Source: Actinospineispora acaciae DSM 45401 (GTDB taxonomy: Bacteria > Actinomycetota > Actinomycetes > Mycobacteriales > Pseudonocardiaceae). From it: a DNA stretch of 64,000 nucleotides. The notes under the pieces were generated by a model that made no database searches, was not told the DNA's origin, and saw nothing but the letters and a program-made list of their open reading frames with translations. The stretch is from NCBI RefSeq assembly GCF_000620785.1, contig NZ_JIAI01000011.1, positions 124,001-188,000 of the forward strand, read 5' to 3'. Positions 16,731-24,385 of this stretch are shown here, one piece after another; the stretch's first letter is position 1, and each line of letters starts with the position of its first letter. The translations under genes and the position numbers were made by a program.

Positions 16731-16869
16731 TCATGTCCGTCGGAGCGGGGCGGAACGGGTGTACTGTCGGCGCTACCAGGGGCATCTCGCGTGCCGGCGG
16801 TCGAGCCGGCTCCGTCTCGGGGTTACGCCCACTGCGGTTGTCTTGCAACCGAGGACGGGAGCGCCGGCC

Positions 16870-17340
16870 ATGATGTCGGCACCGCGTGTTGTCACGATTC
16901 TTGCGCCGGACAGGCCGCCCCGTCCGCTCCGGCTGATGCTCAAGCCGGACACCAGCCCGACCGTCGCGTCGACCGGCCAGGTCGACGGTGCGTGGTGGCC
17001 ACGTTCGCGGAACCTGACCGCCGAGATCCCGGTGCTGGCGAAGGCGTTGGCGGCCTGGTTGGGGCGGGTGGAACGGGTGAGCTACAACCTGGCCGTCTGG
17101 GGGGACACGGTCCGCCGGATCCGGGTGGACGGGGCTCCGGTGCGGCTGGCCGGTTACCGACTGCAGGACGCCGACACCGTGGACGTGCTCGGCCACACGC
17201 ATCGGATCACGCTGCTGGTGGTGCCGCCGGAGGCGACCGAGGTGGCCGGGCAGCGGGCGATGGCGCTGGCCGCGGACCCGGACAACACCGACGGCCCGGC
17301 CGAGTTGCTCATCGCATCGGGCGTCCGCGAGCGCGGCTGA
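16870..17340 (+). CDS. DUF5994 family protein
   Basis: A 156-residue protein with the pattern of the actinomycete DUF5994 family: RLMLKPDTSPTVASTGQVDG near the N-terminus, then GAWWPRSRNLTAEIPVLAKA and a C-terminal LLVVPPEATEVAGQRAMALA. The function of the family is not known. Two adjacent ATGs (16870 and 16873) could start it; GGGAG lies upstream. The frame is open upstream to 16651, but that part has different composition. Confidence 0.85.
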   Translation: MMSAPRVVTILAPDRPPRPLRLMLKPDTSPTVASTGQVDGAWWPRSRNLTAEIPVLAKALAAWLGRVERVSYNLAVWGDTVRRIRVDGAPVRLAGYRLQDADTVDVLGHTHRITLLVVPPEATEVAGQRAMALAADPDNTDGPAELLIASGVRERG

Positions 17341-17535
17341 CCCAAGAGTTCACCGGTTCCCGCCGGGACTTTTCAGGATGTTCATCACGATCGCACCCTG
17401 GGCACACCCCCGCCGGTACGCTCGCGGGCGTAGGGGCCATATCGGACGAGGCCTCGGCGAGCGGCTCGTCAGCCGTCGCGCCACCGCCCTCGACCTTGGC
17501 GGTACACCACCCGGCGTTACCGACCGAGGAGCCTC

Positions 17536-18474
17536 ATGCCCCCTGTTTCCGCCACGACCACGACGGCCGAACGCACGCCGATGCTCGCCGGGCGCCGAGG
17601 GATCGGCGAGTCCATTCTGGTCAAGCTGTTCGTCGTCCTCCCGCTGCTCGCCCTGGTCGTCGCGGTGCCGTTCGCCTGGGGCTGGGGGCTCGGCTGGCTC
17701 GACGTCGGGCTTACGGTGTTCTTCTACTACGCCACCGGGCTGGGCGTCACGGTGGGGTTCCACCGCTACTTCACCCATCGCGCGTTCACCGCCAACCGGG
17801 GCCTGCGGGTGGGCCTGGCGATCGCCGGCAGCATGTCCTTCCAGGGGCCGGTGATCACCTGGGTGGCCGACCACCGGCGCCACCACGCCTATGCCGACAA
17901 GGAGGGCGACCCGCACTCGCCGTGGTTGTACGGCACGTCGGTGGCCGCGGTGGCGAAGGGGTTCGCGCACGCGCACGTGGGCTGGCTGTTCGAGCGCGAC
18001 CAGACCAACGCCGCCCGGTTCGCGCCCGACCTGCTCGCCGATGACGACCTGCGCCGCGTCGACCGGCTGTTCATGCTCTGGTCGACGGTCAGCCTGCTCG
18101 CCCCGGCGGTGATCGGCGGGCTCGTGACCTGGTCGTGGTGGGGCGCGCTGACGGCGCTGTTCTGGGCCGGGTTCGTGCGGATCGGCCTGTTGCACCACGT
18201 CACGTGGTCGATCAACTCGATCTGCCACATGATCGGCGAGCGACCGTTCGCGGCCAGGGACCGCTCGACCAACTTCTGGCCGCTGGCGGTGGCGTCGATG
18301 GGCGAGTCATGGCACAACCTGCACCACGCCGACCCGACGTGCGCCCGCCACGGTGTGCTGCCCGGGCAGATCGACATGTCCGCCCGGCTGATCTGGATCT
18401 TCGAGAAGCTGGGCTGGGCGAGCCGCGTTCGGTGGCCCACCCCGCGCCGGCTGGACCAGCTGTCCCGCCGGTGA
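17536..18474 (+). CDS. acyl-CoA (stearoyl-type) fatty-acid desaturase
   Basis: A 312-residue membrane desaturase with all three histidine boxes: HRYFTH (HX4H), DHRRHHAYAD (HXXHH) and SWHNLHHAD (NXXHH). Hydrophobic segments lie at about residues 28-60, 95-110, 170-190 and 195-215. It should introduce a delta-9 double bond into acyl chains, using O2 and an electron donor, to adjust membrane fluidity. GAGGA precedes ATG 17536. Its stop directly abuts the stop of the convergent methyltransferase gene. Confidence 0.94.
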   Translation: MPPVSATTTTAERTPMLAGRRGIGESILVKLFVVLPLLALVVAVPFAWGWGLGWLDVGLTVFFYYATGLGVTVGFHRYFTHRAFTANRGLRVGLAIAGSMSFQGPVITWVADHRRHHAYADKEGDPHSPWLYGTSVAAVAKGFAHAHVGWLFERDQTNAARFAPDLLADDDLRRVDRLFMLWSTVSLLAPAVIGGLVTWSWWGALTALFWAGFVRIGLLHHVTWSINSICHMIGERPFAARDRSTNFWPLAVASMGESWHNLHHADPTCARHGVLPGQIDMSARLIWIFEKLGWASRVRWPTPRRLDQLSRR

Positions 18475-19272
18475 CTATCGCACCGGCACGCGCGCCAGAG
18501 CGCCGTACGCGTCCACCGTCTCGACGTTGCCCACCTCGACGGGGTCGGGACGCCACCGGGTGATGGACACCAGGCCCGGGTCGACGAGCTCCAGCCCCTC
18601 GAAGAACCGGGCCAGCCGCTCCGGGCTGCGCTGGTAGTACGGGAAGCCCATCTCGGCCTGTTTCGCGGCGGCCTGGCGGGCGGCCTCGCTGGTGTCGGTG
18701 CCGTCCCAGAGCAGCAGGTAGCTGCCGGGCGGCACGGCGCCCACCACCCGCGCGACGATGGAGCGCACCTCGTCGAAGCTCTCGGTGTGGCCGAGCACGC
18801 CCATGAACATCACCGCGATCGGCTTGGTGAAGTTGAGCACGTTGCGCGCGTCGGCGACGATCGCGTCCGCGTCGCGGTAGTCGGCCTCGACGTAGGTGGT
18901 GACGCCCTCGGGGGTGGTGTTGGTCAGCAGCGCGCGGGCGTGTGCCAGGACCATCGGGTCGTTGTCCACGTAGACGACGCGCGACTCCGGCGCCACGGAC
19001 TGCGCCACCTCGTGGGTGTTCTGCATGGTGGGCAGCCCGGTGCCGATGTCGAGGAACTGGCGGATGCCGGCCTCGGCGGCGAGGTGGCGCACGGTGCGGA
19101 TGAGGAACTGGCGCGACTGCTTGGCGATCGTGATGAAGTCCGGGCAGAGCGCGGCGGTGGCGTCACCGACCTCGCGGTCGATCGGGTAGTTGTCGCTGCC
19201 ACCCATCCAGTAGTTCCACACCCGCGCGGGCTGCGGTACGTCGAACCTGATCCGGGACGGTTGGTCGACCAC
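18475..19272 (-). CDS. SAM-dependent methyltransferase, PF04672 family
   Basis: A 265-residue protein of the actinomycete S-adenosyl methyltransferase family. Signatures are RVWNYWMGGSDNYPIDRE near the N-terminus, FLDIGTGLPTMQNTHEVAQ (SAM-binding motif I), VVYVDNDPMVLAHARALL and MFMGVLGH. The natural substrates of this family are unknown. I chose GTG 19272 with GAGAGG 5 bases upstream, because the protein family begins at about this point; the frame stays open far upstream only as a shadow. It lies 38 bp after the mycothiol-type gene. Confidence 0.92.
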   Translation of the reverse strand: MVDQPSRIRFDVPQPARVWNYWMGGSDNYPIDREVGDATAALCPDFITIAKQSRQFLIRTVRHLAAEAGIRQFLDIGTGLPTMQNTHEVAQSVAPESRVVYVDNDPMVLAHARALLTNTTPEGVTTYVEADYRDADAIVADARNVLNFTKPIAVMFMGVLGHTESFDEVRSIVARVVGAVPPGSYLLLWDGTDTSEAARQAAAKQAEMGFPYYQRSPERLARFFEGLELVDPGLVSITRWRPDPVEVGNVETVDAYGALARVPVR

Positions 19273-19310
19273 GCGGGCCTCTCGTTGACGACTGGTGTTC
19301 GCCCGCGACC

Positions 19311-19913
19311 CTAACGGCGCCCGCGCAGCACCGCGACTCCGTCGCCCGCCAGCTCGTCCAGCACCGCCTCCCGGCCGGCGACGGCGAGCGCTATCGCCTC
19401 CCCGGTGCCGCGCACCTCCGGCCCGTCGCCCCTGGTCCACGGCACGTCGGTGGCGACGAACCGCAGGCCGCGCGCCCGGGGGCCGGGTCGCGCGAACGGG
19501 TCGGGGCGGTCCAGCACGGCGAGCATCCGCTCCGGCGGGATCGTCCGTTCGCGGCCGAGGGGGCGGCGGATGTCCTGGTGGTGCACGAGCGCGTCGGCCA
19601 GCGCGATCGAGGGCGCCACCGCGGCGAACAGCCCTTTGCCCACCGACGACTCGAGCCGGTCCACGAGCGTCGACGGCGGCAGCGACCTGGCCCGGTCCAC
19701 CCAGTGCTCGTTGATCCGGTCCGCCGCGCGGCAACGGGCCGCGACCAGCAGGTACGACGACACCGGCACGGCGTCGTAGAGCAGGTGGGCGACCACGTCC
19801 CGCACCCGCCAGCCGGCGCACAGCGACGGCGCCTCCCAGTCGTCGTCGGACAGCGTGCGCAGGAAGGCGACGAGGTCGGTCCGCTCGTCAGCCACCAGTC
19901 GCCGAACCGCCAT
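19311..19913 (-). CDS. maleylpyruvate isomerase-like, mycothiol-dependent family protein
   Basis: A 200-residue DinB/MDMPI-fold protein. SLCAGWRVRDVVAHLLYDAV near residue 30 carries the conserved W-x-V-x-D-V-x-H metal-site motif, and ALVHHQDIRRPLGRERTIP carries the second H-x-x-D-x-R pattern. Members use mycothiol or act as small-molecule transferases. It starts at ATG 19913, just 10 bp from a 21-bp inverted-repeat arm at 19924. It is followed by the PF04672 methyltransferase on the same strand. Confidence 0.88.
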   Translation of the reverse strand: MAVRRLVADERTDLVAFLRTLSDDDWEAPSLCAGWRVRDVVAHLLYDAVPVSSYLLVAARCRAADRINEHWVDRARSLPPSTLVDRLESSVGKGLFAAVAPSIALADALVHHQDIRRPLGRERTIPPERMLAVLDRPDPFARPGPRARGLRFVATDVPWTRGDGPEVRGTGEAIALAVAGREAVLDELAGDGVAVLRGRR

Positions 19914-19923
19914 GGCGGTGACC

Positions 19924-20093
19924 CTAGCGCCGCGTAAACGAGGTCGTCTCACCCGTCTTCGGCGCCCAGGCGGCGCCCCGCCGCGTTGTCGTCGGGGCCG
20001 ATACAACCCCGGTATCGGCCCTCTCCTCCGCCTTGCGGTGCATCCACCTGGATCACCGAATCCGGGCAAGGAACCTCGTTTACACGACGCTAG
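19924..20093. repeat. 170-bp element bounded by 21-bp inverted repeats
   Basis: The left arm (19924-19944) contains GTAAACGAGGT and the right arm (20073-20093) contains its complement ACCTCGTTTAC. Across 21 bp the arms differ at 2 positions only. Inside lie at least two further stems (GGCGCC pairs near 19960-19975 and a 10-bp stem at 19995-20021). It fills almost the entire gap between two minus-strand genes. The form is that of a miniature inverted-repeat element or a processed RNA hairpin. I saw no target-site duplication. Confidence 0.6.
19995..20021. terminator. strong hairpin, probable transcription terminator
   Basis: GGGCCGATAC (19995-20004) pairs perfectly with GTATCGGCCC (20012-20021) across a 7-base loop. 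Pyrimidine-rich TCTCCTCC follows on the plus strand. It would stop read-through between the extradiol dioxygenase gene and the next minus-strand gene. A run of U is absent on the minus strand, so efficiency is uncertain. Confidence 0.5.
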
Positions 20094-20119
20094 CCTGTGA
20101 TTACCACCACAACGAGCGG

Positions 20120-21133
20120 TTACGAAGACGTCCAGGCGAAGAACCCCATGGCGTTGCCGGTGCCCGCCTCGGTGCGGTAGCAGGGCTGATAGCCGACCAG
20201 CTCCGGCCGCAGCCCGCGCCCCTCCAGCGCCCCGCTCACCGTGATCCAGCTGCGCAGCTCGGAGGTGCCCGACCGCAGCCGGGCGGCGTCCATCGAACGC
20301 AGGTAGTCCGCGTCCTGGTCGGCGAGCGCGTGCAGGAACCGCCGGTCCAGGTCCTCCTCGATGACGAAGTGCGACAGCCCGCCGGAGGCCACGATGCCCA
20401 CCCGCAGCCCGCCGGCCGCGCCCTGGACCGCCCGCCCGAGCGCCCGGCCCAGGTCGTGGCAGCGGCGCGCGCTCGGCGGGTTCGGCTCGAAGAACGTGTT
20501 GACGAAGATCGGCACGAACGGCGTGGCGTCCCGTTCGCCGAGTATCCGCTGGTAGATGTAGCCCCAGCCGTGCGGGATGCCGTGGTTGCGGTAACGCCCC
20601 GGCGGCAGGTGCCGGGCGGCCGCCACGTCGAACCCCTCGCCGGCCAGCGACTCGATCAGGTGCAGCGCCAGCTCGGGGTGGCACGGCCTGGTGATCGGCT
20701 CGGCCGGCACGTCGTGGACCGCCGACTCGGCCAGCCCCGGCGCCATCGCGGCCAGGTCAGCCTCGGTGAACGGCAGGTGCTCGACGCTCTCGCCCCAGTA
20801 GACGGCGAACGGCGCCAGCAGCTCGTCGCCGTAGACCTCCTTGTGGTCGCTGCTGACGATCAACAGCACGTCCGGGCTGGCCGCCGCGACCAGCTCGCCG
20901 AGCCGGTCCAGCGCGCGCTGGCACGCCCGGTACGCCGTGTCGCGGGCCCGCGCGCCGTTCTGGCCGGCGAAGCTCGGCCGGACCCTGGCGAGTGCGTCGA
21001 AGTCGTACTCCGCGCCCCGGTACACCAGCGTCCGGGACGCCCTGTCGAACCGCCCGCGCTGGTCCCACCGGTCCGGCGTGACCTTCAGCTGCGGCCCGTG
21101 CGAGGTGCCGATGCCGATCACGAACTCAGCCAC
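20120..21133 (-). CDS. LigB-type class III extradiol dioxygenase
   Basis: A 337-residue protein. It begins MAEFVIGIGTSHGPQL (metal-binding His), has a VLLIVSSDHKEVYGDELL segment with a second His, and a GGLSHFVIEEDLD late motif, as in 3-O-methylgallate and protocatechuate 4,5-dioxygenase large subunits. These enzymes cleave catechol- or gallate-type rings next to a hydroxyl using Fe(II). No LigA small subunit is adjacent. It stands alone on the minus strand, 100 bp from the matrixin gene. The substrate is probably a methoxylated or carboxylated aromatic. Confidence 0.9.
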   Translation of the reverse strand: MAEFVIGIGTSHGPQLKVTPDRWDQRGRFDRASRTLVYRGAEYDFDALARVRPSFAGQNGARARDTAYRACQRALDRLGELVAAASPDVLLIVSSDHKEVYGDELLAPFAVYWGESVEHLPFTEADLAAMAPGLAESAVHDVPAEPITRPCHPELALHLIESLAGEGFDVAAARHLPPGRYRNHGIPHGWGYIYQRILGERDATPFVPIFVNTFFEPNPPSARRCHDLGRALGRAVQGAAGGLRVGIVASGGLSHFVIEEDLDRRFLHALADQDADYLRSMDAARLRSGTSELRSWITVSGALEGRGLRPELVGYQPCYRTEAGTGNAMGFFAWTSS

Positions 21134-21233
21134 CGCGTCGCCTCCTCCGCCCGGACACTAGCTGCGCGAGCCGCGCGGATCCTCGGTCACGCTGTCGCAA
21201 TCCCGGCCGGCGGCTTCGGACGAACCGTCGGGT

Positions 21234-22043
21234 TCAGTCGTCCGGCCAGCAGGGGCCCGCGCGCAGCCGGGCCATCCCCTCCCGGTCGCCAGGACCGAAC
21301 CCGACCAGCCCGGTGAACTCCGGGGCCATCAGCTCGCCGGGGTCGTTCACGTGGTCGAGACCCACCACGTGGCCCAGCTCGTGCATCGCGATCGCCCGCG
21401 CCACCAGGCGACCGTCCTCGCCGCCGCCGAGGGTCTGGGCGAAGCCCTCCCGGTTCAGCACGATCTGGCCGGTGACGTAGCGGGCCGACTCCGGCCCCTT
21501 CGTCCGGATCGAGGTGCTGCCGCCGGTGCCCTGGATGTCCCCGCCGACGTCCGGGTACTCGGCATGGTTGGCCCACGCGATCAACACCGGCGCCCACCGC
21601 TGGTGGTACCGGCCCGGCTGCATGGGCGGCCGCCGGGTGTTCGGCTTCTCCTGCGTGAAGCCGTCGTCGACGAACCGGAACCCGGACGCCGCCTCCACCT
21701 CCCGGACCGCGTCGTGGATCACCGCCATGCCGTCCGGAGGCTCCCCGGCCCGGTTGACCACGAAGTGGATCGGCCGGCACGGGTCGTAGCCGACCGGGCG
21801 CCCCTGGGGCGTGACGGCCAGGAACGCGTGCGGCCCGTTCGTCGCCTCGCTGGGCTCGCGCAGCCGGCCCTCGCCCTCGGGGCCGCCGACCAGGCCGGGA
21901 GCGAACAACCGCAGCCCGACGAACAGGGCCACCGTGACGGCCGCCGAGACGACAGGTATCGGATCGAGCCCGCCGAACAGGCGCCGCCGACCGCGCCCGC
22001 CCTGGTCCGCCGCCTCGGGATGATCGACGTCCACGACAACCAC
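21234..22043 (-). CDS. matrixin-like zinc metalloprotease, membrane-anchored
   Basis: A 269-residue protein with an N-terminal basic cytoplasmic segment (GGRGRRRLFGG), one transmembrane helix at about residues 30-48, and an extracytoplasmic protease domain. The zinc motif HELGHVVGLDH (about residues 221-231) is the full metzincin HExxHxxGxxH, and LMAPEF supplies the Met-turn. It probably cleaves secreted or envelope proteins. The upstream region separates it by 76 bp from a divergent kinase-like gene. Confidence 0.92.
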   Translation of the reverse strand: MVVVDVDHPEAADQGGRGRRRLFGGLDPIPVVSAAVTVALFVGLRLFAPGLVGGPEGEGRLREPSEATNGPHAFLAVTPQGRPVGYDPCRPIHFVVNRAGEPPDGMAVIHDAVREVEAASGFRFVDDGFTQEKPNTRRPPMQPGRYHQRWAPVLIAWANHAEYPDVGGDIQGTGGSTSIRTKGPESARYVTGQIVLNREGFAQTLGGGEDGRLVARAIAMHELGHVVGLDHVNDPGELMAPEFTGLVGFGPGDREGMARLRAGPCWPDD

Positions 22044-22119
22044 TCAACCCCACCGGCCCGGGGAAGGGGCCCGAACCGTCCCCCCGATGCATCGTCCGGC
22101 CGCGGCTACCCTCGAGCAA

Positions 22120-22971
22120 ATGGATCATTTGGGTACCTGGCTCACCGAGCGGACCGCGAGCGCGGTGGCCGCCGCGTGGCGCATCCCGGTCGACCTGGCC
22201 GGCGCCCGGCGGCTGTACGGCGGTCAGGAGTCGCTGGCCTACCGGCTCGGCGACCACGTCGTGCGGGTCGGCCCGCGCTGGCGCACCGACGCCGACCTGG
22301 GCTGGTCCGGCTCGGTCGCGGCCGCCGCGGCGCGCGAGGTCCCCGAGGCCGTGGCCCCGGTCCCGACCGTCGACGCCCGCTTCGTGATCCGCGTCGACGG
22401 GCGGCCGGTCACGCTGTGGCCGTTCGTGCCCGGCAACCGGGGCGATGACGCCGACCCCCGGCAACGGGAGCAGGCCGCCGGGTTGCTGGCCAGGCTGCAC
22501 CGCGCGCTGGCCACCGCCGACCTGGGCCCGACCCCGGCGCGCACCGTGCCCGCCGCCCCCGTCCCCGACCTCGCCGACGACGAGCTCGACGCGTGGCTCG
22601 CATCGTTCTCCCGCCCGCGCCAGCTCGTGCACGGCGACTTCTACGCCGCCAACGTCCTGGTCCGGGACGGTCGCATCGCCGCGCTGCTCGACTGGGACGA
22701 GGCCCGCGTCGACGCCCCCGAGTGGGAGCTGGCCGGCGCCGCCTGGGAGTGGGGCGCCGGGCTGGACACCCTGGACCTCACCGAGGCCGGCCGCTTCGTC
22801 GAGCGGTACCTCGCCGGGGGCGGCACCGCCACCGGCATCGACGACACCGCGCTGCGCCAGCTGATCAGGGCCAGGATCCGCGCCGAGGTGGCCTACGACC
22901 GCGCCACCCTCGACGACGATGACGACTACCAGGATCGTCAGCTCGCGGCCTTCCGCGCGCTGCGTCCCTAA
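22120..22971 (+). CDS. aminoglycoside phosphotransferase-family kinase
   Basis: A 283-residue protein with the APH/choline kinase fold. LVHGDFYAANVLVRDGRIAA holds the catalytic loop HGDFxxxN, and LLDWDEARVDAPEWELA the metal-binding Asp. Antibiotic, homoserine or other small-molecule phosphorylation is possible; no substrate can be assigned. I chose ATG 22120 because TACCCT lies just upstream and could give a nearly leaderless message; ATG 22087 is an alternative. Its stop overlaps the convergent cupin gene by 4 bases. Confidence 0.85.
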   Translation: MDHLGTWLTERTASAVAAAWRIPVDLAGARRLYGGQESLAYRLGDHVVRVGPRWRTDADLGWSGSVAAAAAREVPEAVAPVPTVDARFVIRVDGRPVTLWPFVPGNRGDDADPRQREQAAGLLARLHRALATADLGPTPARTVPAAPVPDLADDELDAWLASFSRPRQLVHGDFYAANVLVRDGRIAALLDWDEARVDAPEWELAGAAWEWGAGLDTLDLTEAGRFVERYLAGGGTATGIDDTALRQLIRARIRAEVAYDRATLDDDDDYQDRQLAAFRALRP

Positions 22972-23306
22972 CCCTCGGGGTAGAACAGGAACAGGGTGCA
23001 GCCGGTCGTGGTCTGGGGCACGTGCCAGGAGCCGGCCGGCGCGTGGATGAACGAACCCGCCGGGTAGTCGCGGGCGCCGTCGTTGAACACGCCGGAGAGC
23101 ACGAACACCTCCTCAGGGCCGGGCTCGTGCACGTCCTTCTTGGGCCAGCCGGTGTCGGGGTCCATCTCCAGTACGTACGCCTTCGCGCCGTTCGCTCCCG
23201 TCCATAGTGGACGCAGTCTGATCCCGGGGAACACGTCCCTGCTGGGCGCCTCGTCCACCAGCGCCCAGGCGTAGCCCTCGCTGTTCGGGCCGTCCATGTC
23301 TGTCAT
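22968..23306 (-). CDS. cupin-domain protein, ChrR/DUF4437-like
   Basis: A 112-residue single cupin. HEPGPEEVFVLSGVFND gives cupin motif 1 (His, Glu, Gly) and FIHAPAGSWHVPQTTTGC gives motif 2, so a metal site is likely. I chose the ATG at 23306 (MTDMDGPNS) over an ORF start at 23339. It diverges from the GlxA-type regulator with a 71-bp gap and may be its target. The reaction is unknown. Confidence 0.87.
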   Translation of the reverse strand: MTDMDGPNSEGYAWALVDEAPSRDVFPGIRLRPLWTGANGAKAYVLEMDPDTGWPKKDVHEPGPEEVFVLSGVFNDGARDYPAGSFIHAPAGSWHVPQTTTGCTLFLFYPEG

Positions 23307-23377
23307 GCGGTCCACCCTGCCGTCCGACCAGCTCGCCACCCAGTGTCTGAAACGACGTTATGAGGTACTTTCTTGCC

Positions 23378-24385
23378 ATGGGGACCCGGCGCCATCGCGT
23401 GGTCGCGCTGGTCCGTGCGCCGCAGTCGCCGTTCGAGCTCGGCTGCGCGGCGGACGTGTTCGGCACCGCCCGCCCCGGGGTGGCCGGCCGCTACGACTTC
23501 ACCGTGTGCACCGAGCACCCCGGCCCGGTGCCGACCACCGCCGGGTACGACATGGTCGTGCCTCACGGCCTGTCCGCGCTGGCGAGAGCGGACACCGTCG
23601 TCATCCCCGGCTGGCTGCCGGTGGAGACGCCGCTCTCGCCCGCCCTGACCACCGCGCTGCGCACGGCGCACCGGCGCGGCGCCCGGCTGGTCAGCATCTG
23701 TACGGGCGCGTTCGCGCTGGCCCAGACCGGGCTGTTGGACGGGCGCCGGGCCACCACGCACTGGGCCGGCGCCGATCGGTTGCGCGAACTGTTCCCGCGC
23801 GTGCTGGTCGACCCGGACGTGCTCTACATCGACCACGGCGACGTGGCGACCAGCGCGGGAGCCGGCGCCGGCATCGACCTGTGCCTGCACCTGGTCCGCG
23901 CCGACCACGGAGCCGCCCATGCCGCCGCGCTGGCCAGGTCCATGGTCATGCCGCCGCACCGCGAGGGCGGCCAGGCCCAGTTCGTGACCCCACCGTCCGC
24001 GCCCCGCCCGGAGGGCTCCCTGGCCGAGCTGCTGGACTGGTGCTCCGCCCGCCTCCACACGCCGATCGGCATCGACGACATGGCCGCCCACCTGCGCATC
24101 TCACCCCGAACCCTGGCCCGCAGGTTCGCCGAACAACTCGGCACCAGCCCCGGCCGCTGGCTGCTCACCCAACGGATCAACGCCACCCGGGCGCTGCTGG
24201 AGGACACCGACCTCTCGGTGGACGCCATCGCCGTGCGCGTCGGCCTCGGCTCGGCCACCAACCTGCGCCGGCGCTTCCACGGTGCCCTGCGCACCACCCC
24301 CGCCGGCTACCGCCGCGCCTTCCGGAACACCGAGACGTCCCCGTTGTCGATCAGATCGGGCGCCGTCCACCCGTCCAGGTCGTAG
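23378..24385 (+). CDS. GlxA-family AraC-type regulator (DJ-1/PfpI sensor plus HTH)
   Basis: A 335-residue two-domain regulator. The N-terminal PfpI-like domain (about 1-175) has VSICTGAFALAQTGLLDGRR, the nucleophile-elbow region. The C-terminal AraC domain (about 225-325) has two HTH segments, MAAHLRISPRTLARRFAEQL and IAVRVGLGSATNLRRRFHGA. Family members sense small thiol or amine metabolites. GAGG at 23362-23365 precedes ATG 23378. The 3' end overlaps the convergent HpaB-type gene by 79 bases, a long antisense overlap. Confidence 0.9.
   Translation: MGTRRHRVVALVRAPQSPFELGCAADVFGTARPGVAGRYDFTVCTEHPGPVPTTAGYDMVVPHGLSALARADTVVIPGWLPVETPLSPALTTALRTAHRRGARLVSICTGAFALAQTGLLDGRRATTHWAGADRLRELFPRVLVDPDVLYIDHGDVATSAGAGAGIDLCLHLVRADHGAAHAAALARSMVMPPHREGGQAQFVTPPSAPRPEGSLAELLDWCSARLHTPIGIDDMAAHLRISPRTLARRFAEQLGTSPGRWLLTQRINATRALLEDTDLSVDAIAVRVGLGSATNLRRRFHGALRTTPAGYRRAFRNTETSPLSIRSGAVHPSRS

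Larger units (their letters stand above)
16263..16869. other. 607-bp gap without a convincing gene
   Basis: This lies between two divergent genes. ORFs here are in atypical frames and encode low-complexity sequence. It contains two perfect palindromes (16354-16369 and 16429-16440), a GTATAC-centred segment at 16462-16467, and a strong hairpin at 16689-16723. It may hold an unrecognised structured RNA or the eroded end of a mobile element. I could not match any known class. Confidence 0.5.
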
